A stretch of 64,000 nucleotides of DNA, taken from NCBI RefSeq assembly GCF_900106535.1, contig NZ_FNOH01000004.1, forward strand, positions 558,001 to 622,000, given 5' to 3'. The position numbers were made by a program, and so were the translations under genes. The stretch is from Myxococcus xanthus. Lineage in GTDB: Bacteria; Myxococcota; Myxococcia; Myxococcales; Myxococcaceae. Positions within the stretch are counted from its first letter, which is position 1. The number at the start of each line of letters is the position of its first letter. The notes beneath the pieces were generated by a model. It worked only from the letters and a program-made list of their open reading frames with translations. It ran no database searches and was not told where the DNA came from. Positions 8,575 to 16,345 of this stretch are shown here, piece by piece.

Positions 8575-10092
8575 TCAAGGGAGTGCCGGGCGCCGCGGCC
8601 GGGCCCTGCTGACGGCCTCCGCGACGAGCACATCCCGGAAGGCCAGCAGCTTCTCGCGCGAGCCCAGGGCACCACTGCCCGCGAGCGCCGCGAAGAAGCG
8701 CTTGCGCACGCCCGAGGGCGTCGCGTGGAGGACCTCCGTCACGCAGAGGGCCACGCCGCCCCCCACGGCCGACAGCGGCCGCATCGTGTTGAAGAAGAGC
8801 GAGGAGTGCCGCGCCAGCGCTTCATCATCGTCGACCTCCAAGGTGATTTTGGACAGCAGGGCATTGCCTCCCAGGGCGGCGGGCACCTGCCGCAGCAAGG
8901 GCGTGAAGGCGAAGCCGTGCGTGGTGAGCGAGGGCATCCACCACGGCAGCGCCGGTGAGTACAACGTGGAGAAGATGTCCTTCAGCACGCCGCCGCCCCG
9001 CCGGGTCTGCTCCAGCAGGTGCGCGACGTGCGCGGGAGTCATCGGCCCTGTGCGCGTCCGCGAGGGCACCACCGCGATACCAATGCGCCGCCACTTCCGC
9101 GCCACGGTGTGCGGCGACGCGGGCAGCACCGGCACCAGCAGCGTGGGATTGTCGACGGGGAACACGCCCTCGCCGGCCCGCTGCACCGCCTGGAGCATCG
9201 CGCAGGCGAGGTTCCGGAAGTCGAGCCCCTCCGGCAGCTCCACTCGCAGCAGCGGCGACGGCTCCTCGGGACCGGTGAGCCATTCGCCCGGCGCCGCGCG
9301 GCCCTCCCTGCGCGGCAAGCCCTCCGAGGCCGCAAGCGAGAGCTCGGCCATCGCGGTGCCATCCATCACCAGGTGGTCGAAGCTCAGCTCCAGGGCGCCC
9401 GTCGCCGCGTCCACTCTCGCACCGAGCCAGGCGCTCGACGTCAGCAGGTGGGACGTCCAGGCGCTGTCGCCTCGCGAGGCGCGGTCCACCAGCACCTGTG
9501 GGAACAAGCCATCCCGGCGTGCCTCGGCCAGCGAGCGGCTGGGCGTGCGCGCCAGCAACGCCGCCACCGCATCAGGCGTCAGCGCCGCGTCGTCCAGGGA
9601 CAAACGCACCACCTGGAGCCCACCGTCCTCGCACGTGATGGCGGCGGTGAGGACGTCCGCGTCCTGGACGCGTTGGCGTGCATCGGAGCCTTCACGGCCC
9701 AGGCGCGCCACCCAGACGTCCAGGGGCTGGTTCTGCCGGCGCACGCCGCGGCTGTCGCGGTACCAGCGCGCCACACGCGCCAGCAGCACCGGTGCCCACG
9801 TCCCGCCGGCCGTTTCCACGCCCAACGGCTGCACCGTCACCATGATGCGGCGCGAGCGGGGCTCCGTCGTCAGGAACTGCTCCCACGTCGTCAGCGCGGG
9901 CACCACCTGGGTCGGCCACCGCGCCGGAAACAGCCGCCGCCACCCGTCGCAGAAACGCACGAGCCCGCTGATGGCATAACGCGCCACCGGATGCAGGTGT
10001 GGAAACTGATGCGTCAGCGCAGCATGCACGCGTCCGATGACGCCAACGTCCTGGGCTTCAACCGGAAACGGGAGGGGACCGGATCCGTCCAT
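8575..10092 (-). CDS. CoA-dependent acyltransferase-fold protein
   Basis: A 505-residue protein. SFDHLVMDGTAM near the middle matches the HxxxDG active-site motif of the chloramphenicol acetyltransferase / condensation-domain / E2 superfamily, in which the His is the base for acyl transfer. The two-lobed size also fits. No carrier-protein or adenylation domain is attached, so it is a free-standing enzyme that might esterify a lipid or alcohol; the substrate is unknown. GGAGG seven bases before the ATG sets the start; a longer in-frame start upstream has no such signal. It is directly followed by the PF10118-type gene, implying a joint role. The HxxxDG motif is seen; the reaction is inferred. 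Confidence 0.6.
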   Translation of the reverse strand: MDGSGPLPFPVEAQDVGVIGRVHAALTHQFPHLHPVARYAISGLVRFCDGWRRLFPARWPTQVVPALTTWEQFLTTEPRSRRIMVTVQPLGVETAGGTWAPVLLARVARWYRDSRGVRRQNQPLDVWVARLGREGSDARQRVQDADVLTAAITCEDGGLQVVRLSLDDAALTPDAVAALLARTPSRSLAEARRDGLFPQVLVDRASRGDSAWTSHLLTSSAWLGARVDAATGALELSFDHLVMDGTAMAELSLAASEGLPRREGRAAPGEWLTGPEEPSPLLRVELPEGLDFRNLACAMLQAVQRAGEGVFPVDNPTLLVPVLPASPHTVARKWRRIGIAVVPSRTRTGPMTPAHVAHLLEQTRRGGGVLKDIFSTLYSPALPWWMPSLTTHGFAFTPLLRQVPAALGGNALLSKITLEVDDDEALARHSSLFFNTMRPLSAVGGGVALCVTEVLHATPSGVRKRFFAALAGSGALGSREKLLAFRDVLVAEAVSRARPRRPALP

Positions 10093-10470
10093 GGCACACC
10101 TCCGAGTGGTCAACGGGGGGATGACCCACGGCATTGGCTGCGTAGCCTACTGGACACGCCACCTGTACCGTCAGGTCATCGCGCTATTTCACTTACAGCC
10201 ACGCTTTTTGACCTGCCTGCGCGGGTGAAACACGACTCACGAAGGCGCCCCCTCACGGAGCGCATGGGCAGCTCACGCAGTGGGCGTGATACGCAGCGCA
10301 TCAGTCGGGACGGAATCTTCGCGCGACGTGCCACGTCGGTCGGAAAGAATGTCTGACATTGAATGAAAGCGAGCGAGAACGCCTGCCTTCACCCCAGACA
10401 CATCCTGGTATTCTTTGACAGCCTGACATTCCCATGCGCTCCCGCCCGGGATGTCGGCTCAGGAGCAGCC
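10093..10470. other. Divergent intergenic region
   Basis: 378 bases between the acyltransferase gene and the Cys-rich secreted-protein gene. TTGACA occurs at 10415-10420 facing the latter, but no convincing -10 box follows. No RNA gene, repeat or good ORF is visible. It presumably holds the promoters of both flanking genes. Confidence 0.5.
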
Positions 10471-10839
10471 ATGTCTTTCATCCGCCGTCCCTTCGCCTGG
10501 AGTGCCGCCCTGCTGCTGACGTTCGCGACCGTCGCGGCGGCCGACCCCATCAGCTCCGGGCCCGAGGCGCTCTGTGAGAACCGCGCGAGCGCCGAGTCCT
10601 CGCTGGCCATCTGCTTCCAGTCCTTCTGTGACGAGGACTGGGAGTGCGCAAACGCGTGTCCCAGTGCGCAGACGGCCGCCTGCGTGAACTCCATGTGCGA
10701 GTACACCTATCGAACGGGCGGCGGCACCGGCGGCTCAGGTGGCCCCTTCTGCTCGGCGATGTTCTGTGCGGATGACTACGACTGTCAGTGCGGAGACCGT
10801 CAGGGCTACTGCGGCTTCGACTCCATCTGCTACTTCTAG
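10471..10839 (+). CDS. Small secreted Cys-rich protein
   Basis: 122 residues. It begins with a signal peptide: basic MSFIRRPF, a hydrophobic stretch and the cleavage-like site VAAADP. The mature part (~98 residues) has about a dozen Cys, including CFQSFCDEDWEC, CPSAQTAAC, CSAMFC and CQCGDRQGYC, with a Gly-rich spacer. The pattern suggests a disulfide-stabilised exported protein. I recognise no family. AGGAGC before the ATG supports the start; an upstream in-frame extension lacks a signal. The next gene on the same strand, 93 bases on, is also Cys-rich. Confidence 0.65.
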   Translation: MSFIRRPFAWSAALLLTFATVAAADPISSGPEALCENRASAESSLAICFQSFCDEDWECANACPSAQTAACVNSMCEYTYRTGGGTGGSGGPFCSAMFCADDYDCQCGDRQGYCGFDSICYF

Positions 10840-10932
10840 GCCGCTCGACGCGTCGTTCCGCTCGTCAGGCTCCGGGAAGACAGCCCGCGCCAGTGAGTCC
10901 GGCGCGTCGGTGGACACCTTCCGGGAGCCGCC

Positions 10933-12027
10933 ATGCCACGCCTGCTCGACAGCCTTCCTCTTCTCTACCGCGACCTTCTTCCTGACTTCTTCCGGCAGGA
11001 CGTTCCCGAGGAGAGCAAGGCCACCTGTTCGAACTGCGCCATGAGCCAGGACTCCGCGCAGGGCGCCGTCGACTCCGTGGACGGCGTGAGTCGCATGTTC
11101 CGGCCGGACACCAAGTGCTGCACGTACTCACCGCGCCTGCCCAACTACCTGGTGGGCGCGCTGCTGTCCGATGACCGCCCCGAACTGGCCGAGGGCCGGC
11201 GCCGCATGGAGGCGAAGATCGCCAGCCGCGTGGGCGTCACGCCGCAGTGGGTGAAGCCTCCCGCCAAGTTCCAGCTCCTCTACAAGAACGGCCACCAGTT
11301 CTTCGGCCGGGCCGCGTCCCTGCGCTGCGGCTACTTCTCCGCGGACAGCGGCGGCTGCACCATCTGGCCCTACCGCGAAGCCGTCTGCTCCACCTTCTTC
11401 TGCAAGTACGTGGCGGGCGCGGACGGCCGCAAGTTCTGGATGTCCCTCAAGACGTACCTGACGCTCGCCGAAATCCAACTGTCACGCTGGACGGCGCTCC
11501 AGCTCCTCCCCGACTACGTGCTGACCGGCAGGGACCGCGCGGAGACACAGCCCGGGCCGCTCACCGTGGAGGACCTGGATGACACCGCGCCGCCCGCCAA
11601 GGCCTACGCGGCGCTGTGGCAGGGTTACGAGGGACTCGAGCTCGACTACTTCCGGGAGTGCTACCGGATGGTGAAGGCGCTGCCCCCGGACGGCGTGGAG
11701 AAGCTGCTGGGCCTGGATGGCACCATCGAGCTGAAGACGCTGGAGAAGCTCCACCACACCGCCGTGGCGCCCCAGTTGCCTCGCACGCTCAAGCTCAACC
11801 CCGATGCCACCGTCCAGTGGATGCAGGACGGCAGCGTGGCCCTGGGCGCGTACAGCGAATACGACGCCGTGGCCCTGCCCGGTGAAGCCTATGGACTGCT
11901 CGTCGACTTCACCGGACGCGAGCCCGTGGACGCCGTGCGCAAGCACCTGCGCGAGCACAAGCAGGCGGACCTGTCCGAGGACGTCCTGCTGGAGCTGTAC
12001 CGGCACCGCATCCTCGTGGGCGAGTGA
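10933..12027 (+). CDS. Cys-rich cytosolic protein, possible metal or Fe-S binder
   Basis: 364 residues, no signal peptide. The first half has a CSNC pair near residue 32, CC near 62, and a cluster CGYFSADSGGC followed by CSTFFC around residues 130-156, an arrangement suggesting bound zinc or an iron-sulfur cluster. It loosely recalls YkgJ-type proteins but I cannot match the exact pattern. The C-terminal half has no recognisable motif. GGGAG precedes the ATG. It follows the secreted Cys-rich gene by 93 bases and may be cotranscribed. Function unknown. Confidence 0.6.
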   Translation: MPRLLDSLPLLYRDLLPDFFRQDVPEESKATCSNCAMSQDSAQGAVDSVDGVSRMFRPDTKCCTYSPRLPNYLVGALLSDDRPELAEGRRRMEAKIASRVGVTPQWVKPPAKFQLLYKNGHQFFGRAASLRCGYFSADSGGCTIWPYREAVCSTFFCKYVAGADGRKFWMSLKTYLTLAEIQLSRWTALQLLPDYVLTGRDRAETQPGPLTVEDLDDTAPPAKAYAALWQGYEGLELDYFRECYRMVKALPPDGVEKLLGLDGTIELKTLEKLHHTAVAPQLPRTLKLNPDATVQWMQDGSVALGAYSEYDAVALPGEAYGLLVDFTGREPVDAVRKHLREHKQADLSEDVLLELYRHRILVGE

Positions 12028-12043
12028 GGCAGGCGTCCGGCGA

Positions 12044-12814
12044 CTACTGCTGGGACAGCTCTCCCAGCTCGCGCAGCGTGCGGACGGAGGCTTGGGCGTT
12101 GCGCCACGCGAAGACTGTCTCTGACAGATGGTCCGCCATCCACGAGCAGAAGCCCGGGTCTCCGGCGCCCAGCCACGCCGCGGACTCGGACAGCTCCGTC
12201 TCGGCGGCTTCCCACGCGCGGCGGTAGGCGCTGGCCGCGGTCATCAGCTCGGACAGGGAGTGGGTGAAGGCGTCCAGGGCCGCGCGCAGCTCCAGCGGCG
12301 CGCCCGGCTCCCCCCGGCGGGAATCGCGCAGCCGCCCCAGGTGGACCAGGAGCCCCTGCTCCAGCGCGGCGGCGGTCCCCAGCCGCGCCTGGGCGCCGTG
12401 GAGCAGGACCTGGAGGTCCTCGCCCAGCTCATGCTGCAGCTCCTCGGTGGAGCGCGCCACCGGGCGGCCCAGCCGCGTACACACCGCCTGCCACAGGCTG
12501 CTGTACCCCAGGAGCTCCGCCACGCCGCGGCGCACATGGGGCGGGACGCGATCCAGGAACTCGAGCGCGCACTGACGGGCGGACGTGGCCAGGGGGCCCG
12601 CGCCCGGACCCGCCTTCGCGCACTTCAGCACCCGCCAGGCCCACTGGAGCGTCGTCTCGGTGGAGCGGAAGAGGGCTTCACAACCCGCGCTCAGCGTCCC
12701 CGCATGGCTGGCGTCCATCAGCGAGGTGGAGGTCGCGGGCACGGTCCGGGCTTCCTCGCCGGAGACCTGCTCCGGGCGTGGATCCCGTTCCGATGAACCG
12801 CGGTCCGGCGACAT
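12044..12814 (-). CDS. Uncharacterised helical protein
   Basis: 256 residues, no family recognised. It is rich in Ala, Leu, Glu and Arg with long stretches that should be alpha-helical and Trp scattered along it; no signal peptide or membrane segment is visible. The start is supported by GGGAGGCGGAG just upstream of the ATG. It is convergent with the Cys-rich cytosolic gene (16 bases between stops). The codon pattern is that of the neighbours, so it is likely a real gene. Confidence 0.55.
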   Translation of the reverse strand: MSPDRGSSERDPRPEQVSGEEARTVPATSTSLMDASHAGTLSAGCEALFRSTETTLQWAWRVLKCAKAGPGAGPLATSARQCALEFLDRVPPHVRRGVAELLGYSSLWQAVCTRLGRPVARSTEELQHELGEDLQVLLHGAQARLGTAAALEQGLLVHLGRLRDSRRGEPGAPLELRAALDAFTHSLSELMTAASAYRRAWEAAETELSESAAWLGAGDPGFCSWMADHLSETVFAWRNAQASVRTLRELGELSQQ

Positions 12815-12971
12815 GCTCCGCCTCCCTCAACGCGACGAGCTACCCCAGGTATCGCATGCCCTGCGCACAAGCTCCAACACCCCATCAGGGGAGGGTTCAG
12901 GGCGCCGCGCGTGGACGGAGACGGGCGGGATGCCCGGGGATTCAAGCCGGTGACGTGTCGCACGGGTTGAG

Positions 12972-13011
12972 AAAAATCCGGCCGGGCGCCCGGAACGAGA
13001 CACCCGGCCGG
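12972..13011 (-). terminator. Intrinsic terminator of the DUF2383 gene
   Basis: On the minus strand a perfect 9-bp stem, CCGGCCGGG with CCCGGCCGG (13003-13011 and 12978-12986), is followed by ATTTTTCTC. It lies just past the stop of the gene ending at 13034. It is one of the few hairpins in the window with a T-tract. Confidence 0.85.
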
Positions 13012-13033
13012 CGTGCATCCGCGCGGCACGCGT

Positions 13034-13471
13034 TCAGTGAAGGGTGCGCTTCAGACGACTGAGCCGCTCATGCGTCCGCTTCTGCGCGGGAATCAACTCC
13101 ATCCTCACGAAGCGTCGATTCTCGCCATGCACCTGGTCCGCGTCGCGCTGGTAGTCGGCAAGGCCATGGTCCTCGCCCTCCTCCAGCGCCTGGATGGCGG
13201 CCTTCTCGCCCAGGACGTCCGCACCGCCTTGGACCAGCTTGGCGAAGGTGCCCCACATGCCAGAGCTCTCCACGGGCTCACCACCCATCTTCAGGATGCG
13301 CTCGCGAATCTCCTCGATCCGGTGCTCGTGGTCGTGCTGGCAATACTCCAGCGCGTCACGGGCCAGTCCGTCCGAGACGTGCCCGATCGCCTTGCGATAG
13401 GTCTCCACGGCGGAGATTTCGCCGCGCAGGAACGAGTTGAGCGTCTCGACGTCCTTGTTGGTGCTCGCCAT
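13034..13471 (-). CDS. DUF2383/PA2169-type ferritin-like protein
   Basis: 145 residues forming a predicted four-helix bundle. It opens with LNSFLRGEISAVETYRKAI and has CQHDHEHRIEEIRERI, patterns typical of the DUF2383 (PA2169) family, whose spaced Glu/His could bind two metals as in ferritins. Members are often linked to stress or stationary phase; the exact role is unknown. The start is chosen at the ATG with GGAGG six bases upstream; a longer reading has no signal. A strong intrinsic terminator follows. Confidence 0.75.
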   Translation of the reverse strand: MASTNKDVETLNSFLRGEISAVETYRKAIGHVSDGLARDALEYCQHDHEHRIEEIRERILKMGGEPVESSGMWGTFAKLVQGGADVLGEKAAIQALEEGEDHGLADYQRDADQVHGENRRFVRMELIPAQKRTHERLSRLKRTLH

Positions 13472-13681
13472 CGATGGCCTCCATGGGTGACGGGTGAATC
13501 CGGCTTGCCGCAAAAGGTGATGCCCGCTGCCGCATGGGCAACGAGGGCTCGCCTCCCCGCCCCCTTCCAAGGTCTGCGCGGACGTTCATCCGATGGCGCC
13601 GTGTCCCGCCCTCCAGACGGGCGGGCGAGCGGGCGTCCCCCGGGCTGGCCCAGCACCGCATACCGCATCAAGGAGGACGGG

Positions 13682-13711
13682 TTGACGCGCGCCTGAAACA
13701 GCCGCTAGCGT
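13682..13711 (+). promoter_or_regulatory. Predicted promoter of the cys operon
   Basis: TTGACG (13682-13687) and TAGCGT (13706-13711) are 18 bases apart, placing the transcription start near 13718, only about five bases before the first leader ATG. The layout copies that of the threonine leader promoter. Confidence 0.5.
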
Positions 13712-13722
13712 AGGTCTTCGCG

Positions 13723-13815
13723 ATGACGCACTCCCACACACCGACCGCCGCGCCGTTTGCCAGCCGCTGCTGTCCGTCGTGTGCCTGCTGTCGTCAGCCG
13801 GACCTGGGTTGTTGA
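13723..13815 (+). CDS. Cys-rich leader peptide 1 of the cys operon
   Basis: A 30-residue ORF with six Cys. Residues 16-23 read CCPSCACC, and Cys30 is last before the TGA. No Shine-Dalgarno is visible; the predicted transcription start is about five bases upstream, so translation may be leaderless-type. Just past the Cys codons, CCGGACC (13798-13804) can pair with GGCCCGG (13863-13869) of the following terminator except for one A-C mismatch. A ribosome stalled on Cys codons would leave this arm free to block the terminator; one that reaches the stop would cover it. The downstream genes make sulfide for cysteine, so a sensor of Cys-tRNA is the natural reading. The ORF and pairings are seen; the regulation is inferred. 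Confidence 0.8.
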   Translation: MTHSHTPTAAPFASRCCPSCACCRQPDLGC

Positions 13816-13861
13816 CGCGCATACGGGACGCCCTTCCAAGCCTCCCTCTTCGCGCTCTTCC

Positions 13862-13904
13862 CGGCCCGGTCTCCTGTCCCAGGAACCGGGCCGTTTTCGT
13901 TTCC
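13862..13904 (+). terminator. Attenuator terminator 1 of the cys operon
   Basis: CGGCCCGGT (13862-13870) pairs exactly with ACCGGGCCG (13885-13893), with an inner TCCT/AGGA pair, followed by TTTTCGTTTCC. It is a textbook intrinsic terminator placed after leader ORF 1 and before leader ORF 2, inside the operon leader. Confidence 0.9.
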
Positions 13905-13934
13905 TCCCCCAGCCCTGCACCACTCTCCTCACCC

Positions 13935-14087
13935 ATGACCTTCACCACCGACGCCCGTGTCCCCCGCTCTCCCGTGCTCCCCGCCGGGGGTGATGACGCC
14001 TGTGCCACGGGTGGCGCGTGCTGTCTGTGCCGTGCGTGTCCCGCGTGTCCGCCTGCAGGCGGGTGCCGAGCATCGAGAAGCGTGTAG
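13935..14087 (+). CDS. Cys-rich leader peptide 2 of the cys operon
   Basis: A 50-residue ORF beginning at an ATG 31 bases past the first terminator's T-tract, with seven Cys. Residues 29-38 read CCLCRACPAC, with further Cys at 23 and 44. It has no Shine-Dalgarno and no second promoter that I can see, so it would be used only by transcripts that read through terminator 1. Its last codons overlap the 5' arm of a long antiterminator hairpin, and its own terminator follows. The other two frames here have no similar Cys run, which argues that this frame is translated. The ATG is the best but not the only possible start. Confidence 0.75.
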   Translation: MTFTTDARVPRSPVLPAGGDDACATGGACCLCRACPACPPAGGCRASRSV

Positions 14088-14125
14088 CGCGTCCTTCTCG
14101 AACCTTCTTGCTCGTGCGGCCCGCC
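14058..14125 (+). promoter_or_regulatory. Antiterminator hairpin of attenuator 2
   Basis: Three stacked pairings can form: GGCGGG (14058-14063) with CCCGCC (14120-14125), CGAGCA (14067-14072) with TGCTCG (14109-14114), and TCGAGAAG (14073-14080) with CTTCTCGA (14094-14101). The outer pairing takes up the 5' arm of the second terminator. The 5' side begins just after the Cys-codon cluster and ends before the leader stop. A ribosome stalled on Cys codons allows it to form; one at the stop codon blocks it. Confidence 0.75.
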
Positions 14126-14151
14126 CTCGAAAGAGGCGGGCCTTTTCTTTT
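14118..14151 (+). terminator. Attenuator terminator 2 of the cys operon
   Basis: GGCCCGCC (14118-14125) pairs exactly with GGCGGGCC (14135-14142) around a GAAA loop closed by TC/GA, followed by TTTTCTTTT. It lies 13 bases before the cysH start codon, with the cysH Shine-Dalgarno TGGAG between. Confidence 0.92.
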
Positions 14152-14163
14152 CCTGGAGTCACC

Positions 14164-14886
14164 ATGTCGCCCCCGCAGCCCCAGGCCTCGGCCCTGCTCG
14201 CCGAAGCCGCTGAAGTGAAGGACGCCCCCGCGCAGGACCTCCTCGCCTGGACCGAGCGCCGCTTCGGTGCGCGCGCGGCCATCGCCTCCAGCTTCGGCGT
14301 GGAGGACATGGTCCTCATCGACCTGGCGCGCCAGCATGCGCCCAGCCTGCGCCTCTTCACGCTCGACACCGGACGCCTGCCCCCGGAGACGTACGAACTC
14401 ATGGAGGTGGTGCGTAAGCGCTACGGCGTCACCGTGGAGACGTACTTCCCCGAGCGCGCGCGCGTGGAGGCGTTGGAGTCCACGAACGGCTACTTCTCCT
14501 TCCGCCAGAGCCTAGAGGCACGCAAGGCGTGCTGCGCCATCCGCAAGGTGGAGCCCCTGTCGCGCGCGCTCGCGGGTCAACAGGCGTGGGTGACGGGATT
14601 GCGCCGTGAGCAGTCCGTCACCCGCACCGACGTGGCGACGTTAGAGGTGGACAGCGCGCATGGGCTGCTCAAGCTCAACCCGCTGGCCACGTGGAGCAGC
14701 CGGGACATCTGGGCCTACGTCCGGGCGAAGAGCGTGCCCTACAACGCGCTCCATGACCGTGGCTACCCGTCCATCGGCTGTGCGCCCTGCACGCGCGCGG
14801 TGAAACCCTACGAGGACGAGCGCGCGGGCCGCTGGTGGTGGGAGTCCGCGGAGAACCGCGAGTGCGGCCTCCACCCGGTCCGATGA
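14164..14886 (+). CDS. cysH: Assimilatory APS reductase, Fe-S type
   Basis: Reduces adenylyl sulfate to sulfite and AMP with thioredoxin. The 240-residue protein carries the four Cys of a [4Fe-4S] cluster as CC in KACCAIRK and CxxC in IGCAPC, plus the catalytic Cys in ECGLH near the C-terminus. The cluster ligands mark it as APS reductase rather than the cluster-free PAPS reductase of enterobacteria. SSFGVEDMVL and LFTLDTGRLPPETY fit the nucleotide-binding PP-loop-like fold. The start follows TGGAG by five bases, right after the second attenuator terminator. Its stop overlaps the next start (ATGA). First structural gene of the operon. Confidence 0.93.
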   Translation: MSPPQPQASALLAEAAEVKDAPAQDLLAWTERRFGARAAIASSFGVEDMVLIDLARQHAPSLRLFTLDTGRLPPETYELMEVVRKRYGVTVETYFPERARVEALESTNGYFSFRQSLEARKACCAIRKVEPLSRALAGQQAWVTGLRREQSVTRTDVATLEVDSAHGLLKLNPLATWSSRDIWAYVRAKSVPYNALHDRGYPSIGCAPCTRAVKPYEDERAGRWWWESAENRECGLHPVR

Positions 14887-15548
14887 AACACGCCATGCCT
14901 TCACACCCCCTGGATTATCCCGTGTGCCTTCGACTCGAGGGACGCTCCGTCCTGCTGGTGGGCGGCGGCGCCATCGCGGAGGGCCGTGCCCTCGCGGTGC
15001 TCGACGCCGGCGCGCGACTGCGTGTCATCGCGCCGGAGGCCACCGCCACACTGCGGCGGCTCGCAGCCGATGGGCGCCTGGAATGGCAGCCCCGTTCCTA
15101 CAAGGCCGGCGACGTGCGCGGCCATCACCTGGTGCTCGCGGCCACGGATGACGTGGCCGTGGGCCGGCAGGTGGCCACCGAAGCCCGGGACGTGGGCCTG
15201 TGGGTCAACACCGCGGACGAACCGGCGCTGTGTGACTTCACCCTGCCCTCCGTCGGCAGGCGCGGCCCCATCACCGTCGCCGTGTCCTCGGCGGGGCGGG
15301 CCCCAGCGCTCGCCAGCCACCTGCGCAAGACGCTCACCGCCCAGGTGACGCGACACCACATCTGGCTGGCGCGACTCAGCGGCTGGCTCCGCGAGCACCT
15401 GCCCCGAGGCGAAGGGCGCCAGCGGCTGCTGAAGCAGGTGGCGGTGGGAGACATCGGCGCGCTGCTGGAGCGAGGCGAGCGCAAGGCCGCCTGGGCTCGG
15501 CTCCGCACGGAGTTGGAGCACTCGAAGATACCTGGAGAGACACGATGA
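14883..15548 (+). CDS. cysG: Precorrin-2 dehydrogenase/sirohydrochlorin ferrochelatase
   Basis: 221 residues corresponding to the N-terminal half of CysG (Met8p-like). It oxidises precorrin-2 with NAD and inserts iron to complete siroheme, the cofactor of the sulfite reductase encoded six genes later. The Rossmann loop is VLLVGGGAIAEGRA near residue 20; NTADEPALCDFTLPS and VAVSSAGRAPALASHLR are family-typical. The methyltransferase half is a separate gene immediately downstream. The ATG overlaps the cysH stop by four bases, and its own stop overlaps the next ATG, so the three genes are translationally coupled. Confidence 0.9.
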   Translation: MKHAMPSHPLDYPVCLRLEGRSVLLVGGGAIAEGRALAVLDAGARLRVIAPEATATLRRLAADGRLEWQPRSYKAGDVRGHHLVLAATDDVAVGRQVATEARDVGLWVNTADEPALCDFTLPSVGRRGPITVAVSSAGRAPALASHLRKTLTAQVTRHHIWLARLSGWLREHLPRGEGRQRLLKQVAVGDIGALLERGERKAAWARLRTELEHSKIPGETR

Positions 15549-16345
15549 GAGAGCAGACGAGAGGCCGAGTGTTCCTGGTCGGCGCGGGGCCGGGAGACCC
15601 GGAGCTGTTGACCTTGCGCGCCGCGCGCGTGCTCCGGGAGGCGGACACCGTCGTTCATGACCGGTTGGTCCACCCTGGCGTGCTCGAGCATGCGCGGCCC
15701 CACGCCCGGCTCATCTACGTGGGCAAGGAGGGCGGCGGGGACTCCGTGAGCCAGGAGGAGATTCACGTCATCCTCATCGCCCAGGCGCTGCTGGGGCGCC
15801 GCGTGGTGCGGCTCAAGGGCGGTGACCCTTTCGTCTTCGGCCGCGGCGGCGAGGAAGCGCTCGCGCTGGAAGAGGCGGGCATCCCCTATGAAGTCGTGCC
15901 CGGCCTCACCGCGGGGACAGCCGTGCCCGCGGCGGCGGCCATTCCCGTCACGCACCGGGGTGTCTCCGGGGCGGTGACGTTCGCCACTGCATACCGAGGC
16001 GGCAGCGCGCCGGCCTGGGACTTCCTGGCGAAGGCCCAGACGTTGGTCCTCTACATGGCGGGCAGCCGGTTGGAGGAGACGGTGCGCGCGCTGGTCGGCG
16101 CGGGGCGTTCCGCGTCCACCCCGGCCGCCGTGGTGGAGGCGGGCACGTGGGCGCATCAACGGGTGGTGGAGGCTCCGCTGAGCCACATCGCCCAGGCGGC
16201 GACGCGTGACGCAATCGGCTCGCCGTCGCTGCTCATCGTGGGCGAGGTCGTCTCGCTGCGCGGGCGCCTGCCTTCGCTGGTAGCGCAAGGAACCTCGGAG
16301 CATGGACACGCGCCAGCGCGCGTGGCGGAGGGCGGTCATGAGTGA
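15545..16345 (+). CDS. cobA: Uroporphyrinogen-III C-methyltransferase
   Basis: SUMT adds two methyl groups from SAM to uroporphyrinogen III to give precorrin-2, the first step towards siroheme. Of 266 residues, [18 protein letters not shown] at the start, [18 protein letters not shown] near residue 85 and [20 protein letters not shown] near 112 are the standard tetrapyrrole methylase motifs. The start overlaps the previous stop as ATGA. With the preceding gene it supplies siroheme for CysI. The last ~25 residues are a loose tail that overlaps the start of cysD. Confidence 0.93.
   Translation: MREQTRGRVFLVGAGPGDPELLTLRAARVLREADTVVHDRLVHPGVLEHARPHARLIYVGKEGGGDSVSQEEIHVILIAQALLGRRVVRLKGGDPFVFGRGGEEALALEEAGIPYEVVPGLTAGTAVPAAAAIPVTHRGVSGAVTFATAYRGGSAPAWDFLAKAQTLVLYMAGSRLEETVRALVGAGRSASTPAAVVEAGTWAHQRVVEAPLSHIAQAATRDAIGSPSLLIVGEVVSLRGRLPSLVAQGTSEHGHAPARVAEGGHE

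Noticed and set aside
14049-14062. Palindrome CCGCCTGCAGGCGG as a repressor operator
   Set aside because: It lies inside leader ORF 2, far from the promoter, and half of it is explained as the antiterminator arm.
13957-14163. Longer cysH starting at an upstream in-frame codon
   Set aside because: The extension would cross leader 2 and the second terminator in a different frame from the Cys run; cysH has its own Shine-Dalgarno and family-length start at 14164.
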